Assembly: GCA_943329505.2 (NCBI GenBank)
Contig: CALQED020000046.1
Span: forward strand, 1 to 8,079
From: Polynucleobacter meluiroseus
GTDB lineage: Bacteria > Pseudomonadota > Gammaproteobacteria > Burkholderiales > Burkholderiaceae
Direction: 5' to 3'
Length of the DNA stretch: 8,079 nucleotides
Shown here in pieces: positions 1 to 5,083 of this stretch. The translations under genes were made by a program, and so were the position numbers. Position 1 is the first letter of the stretch, and each line of letters starts with the position of its first letter. The notes below the pieces were generated by a model. It saw nothing but the letters and a program-made list of their open reading frames with translations. It was not told the DNA's origin and made no database searches.

Positions 1-374
1 GGGATCATTGAGGTTCCAGCATCAGACTCTCGGCCCGCAACGGTGATAGTGCCATTTGCTAATGTCAGAGTCCACTGGCATTCACTAAATTTACCAGGGA
101 GTGTGCGAATACAGAAACCGCTATTTTTACCAATTGGCTCTTGATTGCTGTTTAACAATGGTTGGTCGAAGACTAATATATCGCCTGGCGAATCGCCAGC
201 TTCACCAAGATCAACCCATTGAGCGATGCCACTGCGAGCGTCAGCAATGGTCACAAGGGTTGTTGCGTAATGCGGCAGAACCTCACTCCTTACTTTCGCC
301 GGGCTCTGAGCCCACGCCGTTGTATAAGTCGTGGCGATTACAGCGACGATAGCGATAATAATTGAGTGTGTCAC
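1..374 (-). CDS. Secreted allene oxide cyclase barrel-like protein (partial, 3' end outside window)
   Basis: The reverse strand holds an open frame of 124 codons from a GTG at 374 to the window edge. The start is chosen because an in-frame TGA lies 9 bases upstream of the GTG and a good Shine-Dalgarno (GAGGGG, 380-385) sits 5 nt before it. Residues 1-22 form a signal peptide: a short polar start, a hydrophobic IIIAIVAVIA run, and an AWA|QS cleavage site. The mature part contains GDSPGDILVFDQPLLN (residues 60-75), then GKNSGFCIRT and ECQWTLTLANGTITVAG. This series resembles bacterial proteins with an allene oxide cyclase/dirigent-like beta-barrel: a 'GD..GD' opening strand, a 'G.C.RT' strand and a 'C.WTLTL..G.I...G' strand. 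Cys88 and Cys99 may pair in the periplasm. The barrel's last strands are missing from the window. The enzymatic role of bacterial members is generally unknown, so no reaction is assigned. It is divergent from the EF-hand gene. Confidence 0.72.
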   Translation of the reverse strand, partial: MTHSIIIAIVAVIATTYTTAWAQSPAKVRSEVLPHYATTLVTIADARSGIAQWVDLGEAGDSPGDILVFDQPLLNSNQEPIGKNSGFCIRTLPGKFSECQWTLTLANGTITVAGRESDAGTSMI

Positions 375-843
375 GCGAGCCCCTCAGTGTTTGTTCGGAG
401 GAATTATGCCGTAAAGGCCTTGAAAACGAGAATTTCTTAATTGGTTTCAGCGTGCCCAATGTTTCGACCACAGAGCTATGGCAATTCAGGTTAGTTTTCT
501 AAGTCCTAATCTTTGGTTGTCTCCAATAGGTCGAGAGGCGTCCAATTACTTAAATTAAGCTAGATATCTCAAATCGGCCAATAGGCAACCTATGCTAATA
601 ATAAAAAATTAGCCCCATTAAGAGAGCGGAGGTGGTTACCCTTAGTTTTTATGAAATAAGCCATAAAGTATTTGACCTATATTTAATTCGTTGGCATTCT
701 ATTTCCACGAAGACTCATTCTTAGGCTTAATTGTAATTTAATGCCGTGTTTGAGAATTCAGTGAAATAAAGCGCATCAGGGTTAAGTTATCGTTACTGTT
801 GCTTACCCTGCAGTTAAATAAAAAATGTAAAAATGGAGCAGGC
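375..843. other. AT-rich intergenic region without a supportable gene
   Basis: About 470 bases separate the divergent AOC-like and EF-hand genes. I see no convincing coding frame, tRNA or rRNA. Small structures are a hairpin ATAGG-CAA-CCTAT (581-593), a TTGACC hexamer at 672-677 without a good -10 at the right distance, and an imperfect inverted repeat AGGGTTAAG (778-786) / CTTACCCT (802-809) with a 15-base loop. The inverted repeat lies 35 bases before the EF-hand start and could shape its leader. No clear promoter for the EF-hand gene was found. The length suggests either degraded DNA or regulatory space. Confidence 0.5.
403..432 (-). promoter_or_regulatory. Candidate promoter of the AOC-barrel-like gene
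   Basis: On the minus strand a CATAAT hexamer (408-403, 5 of 6 matches to TATAAT) lies 18 bases downstream of TTCTCG (432-427), a weak -35. A start near 396 would give a leader of about 22 nt that contains the GAGGGG ribosome site. Position and -10 are good and the -35 is poor, so this is only a candidate. Confidence 0.3.
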
Positions 844-1113
844 ATGAATAAAGTAATTTTTGCAGCATTACTAGGACTAGGTTTTTCAGTTATGGCATAT
901 GCTCAGCAGACTAGTACGCCTCCAACAACAGCTAAACCTGCAGCAGCGCAAGCCCCAAAATATGACTTTAAAGCAGCGGATAGTGATGGCGACGGAAGAA
1001 TTAGCAGAGCTGAAGCTAAAAAATATGGCATCTCCGATGCGGAATTTAAGAAATATGATAAAGATAATAGCGGTTTTATTGAGCAAAAAGAGGTTTTCGA
1101 CTGGATAAAATAA
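844..1113 (+). CDS. Small secreted EF-hand calcium-binding protein
   Basis: An 89-residue protein. The ATG at 844 is preferred over the in-frame TTG at 799 because GGAG (835-838) lies 5 nt before it and a typical signal peptide follows: MNK, a hydrophobic AALLGLGFSVMA core, then AYA|QQ cleavage after residue 20. A Pro/Ala/Thr-rich linker (residues 22-38) leads into two canonical 12-residue EF-hand loops: DSDGDGRISRAE (46-57) and DKDNSGFIEQKE (72-83). Both have acidic residues at positions 1, 3 and 12, Gly at 6 and Ile at 8, so calcium binding as a pair is likely. The protein is probably periplasmic or secreted; its partner and role are unknown. The coding sequence ends abruptly after the second loop's exit helix (VFDWIK). 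A degenerate copy of the second loop region begins 10 bases before the end of the stop codon. A terminator follows, so it looks monocistronic. Confidence 0.85.
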   Translation: MNKVIFAALLGLGFSVMAYAQQTSTPPTTAKPAAAQAPKYDFKAADSDGDGRISRAEAKKYGISDAEFKKYDKDNSGFIEQKEVFDWIK

Positions 1114-1141
1114 TAGCGGTTTTCATTCTCAAAACGAGGTT
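1057..1141 (+). repeat. Imperfect tandem repeat of the EF-hand 2 coding end, spanning the stop codon
   Basis: Copy 1 is 1057-1095, inside the gene (residues DKDNSGFIEQKEV). Copy 2 is 1104-1141 and covers the stop codon. Aligned by eye with a single missing G in copy 2, about 32 of 38 positions match, including an unbroken 14-base block ATAATAGCGGTTTT. Read from 1112, copy 2 encodes NSGFHSQNEV, close to NSGFIEQKEV of copy 1, but in a different frame from the gene, with TAA in that frame at 1106. The offset (46-47 bases) is not a multiple of three. This fits an old partial duplication that now supplies the gene's stop codon and 3' flank. Confidence 0.65.
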
Positions 1142-1181
1142 TCTAAAGAATGGAGCATGCAATTCAAAGTCTTATTTTGTG

Positions 1182-1204
1182 AAACCAGCTTAGGCTGGTT
1201 TTTT
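1182..1204 (+). terminator. Rho-independent terminator of the EF-hand gene
   Basis: Perfect 8-bp stem AAACCAGC (1182-1189) / GCTGGTTT (1194-1201) with a TTAG loop; the 3' arm and following bases give six consecutive T (1199-1204). It lies 69 bases after the EF-hand stop. On the minus strand the hairpin is followed by a C-containing tail, so it would be a weaker end for tal transcripts arriving from the right. Confidence 0.8.
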
Positions 1205-1336
1205 GTTGCTTTGGCCATTTGTATGAGTCTAAATCAAGGTAGTTGGTGGTTGCCCGCAGATTCGACATTACTTAAAGCAAGGCTGCAAATTATTCGAAAG
1301 GGTTAGTCACTAAACAAGTCCTAGCCTAAAGCTCAA

Positions 1337-2314
1337 TTACTTTGCTAGAAGTACTTCAAGCTTTTCTGTATCAATACAGAAGTTACGAATACCCTCGGCA
1401 AGTTTTTCCGTTGCCATCGCATCATTATTGAGTTGCAATCTAAAGTTCGACTCGTCTAATTTCAGCGGCACAATATTCTCAGCGCTTAGAGCACTTTGGG
1501 CATTGGCTGCATCGAGCTTCTTGCTGACGGTAGCAGTGCTGGCACTTAAATCAGCCAACAGCTCTGGGCTAATCGTCAGCAGGTCGCAGCCTGCAAGCTC
1601 CAGGATTTGACTAGTATTGCGAAAACTCGCACCCATGATCTCAGTAGGAATTCCAAAGTGCTTGTAATAGTGAAATATCCGCTTTACTGAAGTCACGCCT
1701 GGATCGTTGGCGCCACCGTTATTGGCGTCACTCCAACTGGCGGCTAGTTTGGCTTTATACCAATCTGTGATGCGGCCAACAAATGGTGAAATGAGTTTTG
1801 CATTGGCTGCACCACAAGCAGCAGCCTGAATGAGCGAAAAGAGCAGAGTCATATTGCAATGAATGCCCTGAGCTTCTAATTCTTTTGCAGCAACAATGCC
1901 TTCCCAGGTTCCCGCTAACTTAATTAAGATACGCTGGCGATCAACCCCATGAGATTCGTATAAAGCAATGAGGTGTTTGGCTTTAGCTACTGTCGCTTTG
2001 CTATCAAAGGATAAACGGGCATCGACTTCAGTTGAAACACGCCCAGGGACGATTTTCAAAATCTCTAAGCCAAAAGCAACCAAGATGTAATCGACTAAGT
2101 CGGTAGCACTCATCCCTGGATGCGTTGACTTTACAGAGTTCACTAAAGCCTGGTAATTGCTTTGTTGGGCAGCCTTGAGGATGAGGGAGGGGTTAGTCGT
2201 AGCATCTTGAGGCTGAAACGCCTGCATACGCTCAAAATCGCCCGTGTCGGCAACTACGGTAGTCAGTTTTTTGAGTTGCTCCAGTTGGCTAGGAGCTAAA
2301 GAGGGGCTATTCAT
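1337..2314 (-). CDS. tal: Transaldolase (TalB-type)
   Basis: A 325-residue cytoplasmic enzyme of the non-oxidative pentose phosphate pathway. It moves a dihydroxyacetone unit from sedoheptulose 7-phosphate to glyceraldehyde 3-phosphate, giving erythrose 4-phosphate and fructose 6-phosphate. The (beta/alpha)8 class I aldolase signatures are intact: VADTGD (Asp23), DATTNPSLI (Asn41), RVSTEVDAR (Glu96), [11 protein letters not shown] with the Schiff-base Lys132, NMTLLFS (Asn154, Thr156) and [11 protein letters not shown] (Ser176, Arg181). From Glu96 to Arg181 the numbering equals that of E. coli TalB. Length is close to the family's ~317. The ATG at 2314 fits the family N-terminus, though the ribosome site upstream is poor. 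It is divergent from rpiA, another enzyme of the same pathway, with 121 bases between the start codons. A symmetric -10 palindrome lies between them. Confidence 0.97.
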   Translation of the reverse strand: MNSPSLAPSQLEQLKKLTTVVADTGDFERMQAFQPQDATTNPSLILKAAQQSNYQALVNSVKSTHPGMSATDLVDYILVAFGLEILKIVPGRVSTEVDARLSFDSKATVAKAKHLIALYESHGVDRQRILIKLAGTWEGIVAAKELEAQGIHCNMTLLFSLIQAAACGAANAKLISPFVGRITDWYKAKLAASWSDANNGGANDPGVTSVKRIFHYYKHFGIPTEIMGASFRNTSQILELAGCDLLTISPELLADLSASTATVSKKLDAANAQSALSAENIVPLKLDESNFRLQLNNDAMATEKLAEGIRNFCIDTEKLEVLLAK

Positions 2315-2371
2315 GGCTAGATTGGTCTAAATGAGTGGTCTGCTGTGGTGGGTTCGTAAATGACTAGTGAA

Positions 2372-2383
2372 TATCATATGATA
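2372..2383. promoter_or_regulatory. Palindromic divergent -10 element between tal and rpiA
   Basis: TATCATATGATA is a perfect 12-bp palindrome. It contains TATGAT on the plus strand (2377-2382) and, by symmetry, TATGAT on the minus strand (2378-2373); both match TATAAT at 5 of 6 positions. Start sites near 2389 (plus) and 2366 (minus) would give leaders of about 47 nt for rpiA and about 52 nt for tal. The -35 elements are weak: TTCGTA at 2353-2358 on the plus strand. On the minus strand, TTGGAA (2407-2402) is 18 bases from the alternative -10 TATCAT (2383-2378). It could instead be an operator for a dimeric regulator. Confidence 0.45.
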
Positions 2384-2435
2384 GATGCATTGAATACTCA
2401 GTTCCAATAAAGGCATAAGGGCATTTGGCAGATAT

Positions 2436-3146
2436 ATGAATCAGGATCAACTCAAGCAAATGGTGGGCGAGGCCGCGCGAGACGAGGTATTAAAGCTGAA
2501 GGCTGGACAGATTTTGGGTGTGGGAACCGGTTCAACCGCAAACTGCTTTATTGATGCCTTAGCTCCGCACAAAGATCATTTTGCGGGGACGGTATCGAGC
2601 TCTAACGCCACGACTGAGCGATTGCTCAAACATGGTTTCAAAGTACTTGATCCCAATGATGTTGTTAGTTTGCCTGCCTATGTCGATGGTGCTGATGAAA
2701 TTGATCCTGCTGGTCATATGATCAAAGGTGGCGGTGGTGCCCTAACCCGTGAGAAGATTATTGCCTCTATGGCAAAGCAATTTATCTGCATTTGTGACGC
2801 TTCAAAACAGGTTCCGGTGCTAGGCAACTTTGCGCTCCCAGTAGAAATTATTCCGCTCGCCAAAGGTGTGGTGACTAGGGAGTTAGAGAACTTAGGCGGT
2901 AAGGTGACCTTACGCCTCGCTAAGAGTACTCGTGCCGATTTAAACCAAACCCCAAGCGAGCCCTTTGTGACGGATAACGGTGGCTGGATTTTGGATGTAG
3001 CGGGTTTACAGATTACTGATCCCATCACAATGGAATCTCAGATCAATCAAATTGCTGGTGTGATTACAGTAGGCCTATTTGCCAAAGAAAAAGCCAATAT
3101 CTTGTTGGTTAGCAACGCTTCTGGCGTGAGCCGCATTGCGCTGTAA
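2436..3146 (+). CDS. rpiA: Ribose-5-phosphate isomerase A
   Basis: A 236-residue cytoplasmic enzyme that interconverts ribose 5-phosphate and ribulose 5-phosphate. It feeds nucleotide synthesis and the non-oxidative pentose phosphate pathway. RpiA-family motifs are complete: the phosphate-binding GVGTGSTAN (residues 28-36), SSSNATTERLL (54-64), YVDGADEID with Asp84 and Asp87, the KGGGGALTREK loop with Lys97 and Glu106 (the catalytic base in E. coli is Glu103), and the C-terminal GVITVGLFA. Length is slightly above E. coli RpiA (219). The ATG at 2436 fits the family, but no strong Shine-Dalgarno is seen: AAGGG at 2417-2421 is 14 nt away and GGCAG at 2427-2431 is close but poor. It is divergent from tal and convergent with the putative small RNA gene, with which it shares the terminator hairpin at 3177-3203. 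Confidence 0.97.
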   Translation: MNQDQLKQMVGEAARDEVLKLKAGQILGVGTGSTANCFIDALAPHKDHFAGTVSSSNATTERLLKHGFKVLDPNDVVSLPAYVDGADEIDPAGHMIKGGGGALTREKIIASMAKQFICICDASKQVPVLGNFALPVEIIPLAKGVVTRELENLGGKVTLRLAKSTRADLNQTPSEPFVTDNGGWILDVAGLQITDPITMESQINQIAGVITVGLFAKEKANILLVSNASGVSRIAL

Positions 3147-3170
3147 TTGCCAAAGAGCATCCAATAGACA

Positions 3171-3330
3171 TTAAAAAACCCGACGGGGCATCCCCATCGG
3201 GTTGTTTGCCATGGTTTGCATGGCGCAGGCGCTCGGAAGGTATTTAGTTCCTTAGCCTATAAGTACATAGATGTACTTATTCTGAAGTGGCTTTCGCCAA
3301 TGTAGCAAGGCACGATATCTGCCTCACTAC
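3171..3330 (-). ncRNA. Putative structured small RNA (~160 nt) downstream of yggX
   Basis: The minus strand between yggX and rpiA has a consensus-like promoter (3365-3337), an expected start at about 3330 and a strong terminator ending near 3171. No reading frame of note is present. Hairpins tile the transcript. SL1 is an 11-bp stem 3330-3320/3312-3302 with two G-U pairs and a 7-nt loop, starting at the expected +1. SL2 is TGGC-GAAA-GCCA (3299-3288) with a GNRA tetraloop. SL3 is 9 bp, ATAAGTACA/TGTACTTAT (3280-3259). SL4 is AGGC/GCCT enclosing AAGG/CCTT (3258-3227). SL5 is GCCATG-CAAAC-CATGGC (3224-3208). The terminator is 3203-3177. I do not recognise the family; it lacks features I know from 6S, 4.5S or tmRNA. 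With no terminator after yggX, readthrough from argA-yggX would also contain it. Confidence 0.6.
3173..3207. terminator. Bidirectional terminator between rpiA and the convergent small RNA
   Basis: The stem pairs AACCCGA (3177-3183) with TCGGGTT (3197-3203) and GGGG (3185-3188) with CCCC (3192-3195). There is one C/A mismatch and a CAT loop. On the minus strand the hairpin runs into six T (complement of 3173-3178), a strong tract. On the plus strand the tail is only TTGTTTG. It should therefore stop minus-strand transcripts efficiently and rpiA transcripts less so. Confidence 0.85.
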
Positions 3331-3336
3331 GATTAC

Positions 3337-3365
3337 ATCCTATGCCTGCGTTATGAGAGTGTCAA
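3337..3365 (-). promoter_or_regulatory. Sigma70-type promoter of the putative small RNA
   Basis: On the minus strand a perfect -35 TTGACA (3365-3360) is separated by exactly 17 bases from the -10 TAGGAT (3342-3337, 4 of 6 matches). The expected start, about 7 bases after the -10, is 3330, the first base of stem-loop 1. The -35 starts 17 bases past the yggX stop codon. No gene on this strand follows before the terminator, so the promoter serves a non-coding transcript. Confidence 0.68.
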
Positions 3366-3381
3366 TACTCTAGAAAAATAT

Positions 3382-3654
3382 TTATTCTGCTGGCGGTGTA
3401 TAGCCCTCAGCCATATCCGCACCACCCTCAAAGAAGTATTTTTCAACTTGCTTCAAAAGGTACTGGCGCGCACGGGGATCAGCCATATTGAGGCGATTTT
3501 CATTAATCAGCATGGTTTGATGCTTTAACCAAGCAGCCCAAGCTTCTTTGGAGACCTGATTCCAAATCTTTTTGCCCAAGTCACCAGGAAGCGGAGCGAA
3601 ATCCATGCCTTCTGCTTCTTTGTTGAGTTTGATGCATTGAATCATTCGTGCCAT
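3382..3654 (-). CDS. yggX: Probable Fe(II)-trafficking protein YggX
   Basis: A 90-residue cytoplasmic protein of the YggX family, which in enterobacteria helps protect labile Fe-S clusters from oxidative damage and takes part in iron trafficking. Family landmarks run through its full length: [10 protein letters not shown] with the conserved Cys7, [16 protein letters not shown] (14-30), [18 protein letters not shown] (35-52), LNMADPRAR, and the closing [15 protein letters not shown]. Length matches E. coli YggX (91). The ATG at 3654 has a good ribosome site AGAAAGG (3669-3663) 8 nt upstream. It lies 26 bases downstream of argA on the same strand, so it is probably co-transcribed. No terminator follows directly; the first lies beyond the putative small RNA. 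Confidence 0.95.
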   Translation of the reverse strand: MARMIQCIKLNKEAEGMDFAPLPGDLGKKIWNQVSKEAWAAWLKHQTMLINENRLNMADPRARQYLLKQVEKYFFEGGADMAEGYTPPAE

Positions 3655-3680
3655 CTGTAATGCCTTTCTGATATTTCTTC

Positions 3681-5045
3681 TTATAGATCTTTAGTTAAAA
3701 CCATGGACTTACGATCCCAGTTATAAATTTGTTTTCTTTCTTCTGGCAAGTCTTCGACCGTGGCCCTCTTGAAGCCACGCTTCAAAAACCAATGCTCAGT
3801 TCTGGTTGTCAGAACAAATAATTTTTTAATACCTTCTTGTTTAGCCCGCATTTCTACGCGCTTGAGAAGACGCTCGCCATCGCCAGAACCCTGAACATCG
3901 GGATCAACTGCAAGGCAGGCCAATTCCCCTACGCCATTTGGAAAGGGGAAGAGGGCGGCGCAACCGAAGAGGACGCGGTCATGCTCAATGACAGAGAAGC
4001 GTTGAATATCACGCTCGATGACGTCTTGTCCGCGAGCCGCGAGAATGCCTTCTTCTTCAAGCGGCATAGTCAATTGCAAGATACCACCCACATCATCTTG
4101 ATTAGCTTCGCGCAGGTTCTCAATATCTGAGGAGGCCAGCATCATGCCAATGCCATCATGGGTAAAGAGCTCTTCTAATAAGGCGCCATCTTGATTGCAT
4201 GGCAAGAAGTGCACCCGACTTACTCCAGCACGAATCGCTCTGCTAGCAATATTGAGTAAGCCCTTCATGCCCAATTCAATATCGGTATTTTGTACTACAT
4301 ATTCTTGCAGTTGCGGCATCGAGAGTTCAGTTATGAAATCACCCTCAGCATCTTTTAAGCCGTCATAAGGACTCAAGAAAATCAGCTTATCCGCTTTGAG
4401 AGCGGCTGCTGTAGAAGCTGCTACATCTTCATAAGCCAAGTTAAATGCTTGACCTGTTGGCGAGAATCCTAAAGGAGAGAGCAAAACAATCTTGTTGCTA
4501 TCGAGTGATAACTTGATTGAAGTGGAATCTACTTTACGGACTAAACCAGTATGAATGTAATCAACACCGTCCACTACACCTACTGGCATCGCAGTAATGA
4601 AGTTACCGGAAATAACAGAGATACGAGATCCCGCCATTGGGGTATTGGGTAAACCGCGACTGAACGCTGCTTCAATATCCAAACGCAATTCACCAGCAGC
4701 TTCTTTAACGCACTCAAGGGCAGCGGCATCCGTAATCCGATAACTATGCATTGCACTTTTACCAAACTTACTCTTAATCTTACGCAGCATAAGCTGCTCT
4801 TCAATCTGGGGGCGAATGCCATGCACTAGAACGATCCGCATACCCATGGCATGCAACATCGCAATATCTTCAATTAAATTCTCAAGACCAATCTCTTGAA
4901 CGAGTTCGCCAGCAAAGGCGATTACAAAGGTCTTTTCGCGGAAGCTATGAATGTAGGGCGCAACATCGCGCAACCACCCTACGAAGGGGAAGTTGGAGGT
5001 AGATTCTTCGGCACTTGAGGCCTGGTTTGGTGCATTTGTCGGCAT
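3681..5045 (-). CDS. argA: N-acetylglutamate synthase (amino-acid N-acetyltransferase)
   Basis: A 454-residue enzyme for the first step of arginine synthesis: acetyl-CoA plus glutamate to N-acetylglutamate. It is the classical two-domain ArgA. The N-terminal amino-acid-kinase-like domain, normally the arginine feedback site, spans about 35-290 with [10 protein letters not shown] (38-47), [14 protein letters not shown] (72-85), VISGNFITA and DGVDYIHTG. The C-terminal GNAT acetyltransferase domain spans about 310-454 with [16 protein letters not shown] (320-335), the acetyl-CoA loop [15 protein letters not shown] (380-394) and [17 protein letters not shown] (409-425). The ATG at 5045 gives the family N-terminus ([16 protein letters not shown]). 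An in-frame TTG at 5099 would add 18 unlikely residues inside divergent hrpA. No Shine-Dalgarno precedes the ATG, and a perfect TATAAT ends 9 nt before it, so the mRNA may be almost leaderless. yggX follows after 26 bases. Confidence 0.96.
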   Translation of the reverse strand: MPTNAPNQASSAEESTSNFPFVGWLRDVAPYIHSFREKTFVIAFAGELVQEIGLENLIEDIAMLHAMGMRIVLVHGIRPQIEEQLMLRKIKSKFGKSAMHSYRITDAAALECVKEAAGELRLDIEAAFSRGLPNTPMAGSRISVISGNFITAMPVGVVDGVDYIHTGLVRKVDSTSIKLSLDSNKIVLLSPLGFSPTGQAFNLAYEDVAASTAAALKADKLIFLSPYDGLKDAEGDFITELSMPQLQEYVVQNTDIELGMKGLLNIASRAIRAGVSRVHFLPCNQDGALLEELFTHDGIGMMLASSDIENLREANQDDVGGILQLTMPLEEEGILAARGQDVIERDIQRFSVIEHDRVLFGCAALFPFPNGVGELACLAVDPDVQGSGDGERLLKRVEMRAKQEGIKKLFVLTTRTEHWFLKRGFKRATVEDLPEERKQIYNWDRKSMVLTKDL

Positions 5046-5054
5046 AGTGAGAAA

Positions 5055-5083
5055 ATTATAGGGTGCAAGAGCCCATAAACCAA
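5055..5083 (-). promoter_or_regulatory. argA promoter giving a near-leaderless mRNA
   Basis: On the minus strand a perfect TATAAT (5060-5055) lies 17 bases downstream of TTGGTT (5083-5078, 3 of 6 matches to TTGACA). The expected start at about 5048 leaves only about 3 nt before the argA ATG. The -35 would lie inside the first codons of divergent hrpA if hrpA starts at 5063. Confidence 0.5.

Noticed and set aside
101..352. An 83-codon plus-strand frame at the left edge.
   Set aside because: It is the antisense shadow of the AOC-barrel-like gene, whose motifs are clear on the minus strand.
283..471. A 62-codon minus-strand frame upstream of and overlapping the AOC-like gene.
   Set aside because: It overlaps the signal peptide region of the better-supported GTG-started gene in another frame, and its composition is not protein-like.
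1157..1306. A 49-codon plus-strand frame (ATG to TAG) starting MQFKVLFCETSLGWFF, with a hydrophobic stretch.
   Set aside because: It runs through the EF-hand terminator hairpin, and the GGAG before it leaves only one base of spacing. I know no family it fits.
3208..3224. GCCATGGTTTGCATGGC as a possible operator or mobile-element end.
   Set aside because: It is a single hairpin that fits as one element of the putative small RNA; no partner repeat or target duplication is seen.
3177..3330. Reading the yggX-rpiA spacer as 6S RNA, 4.5S RNA or a riboswitch.
   Set aside because: There is no long rod with a central bubble, no SRP-type asymmetric loop, and no gene on the same strand after the terminator for a riboswitch to control.
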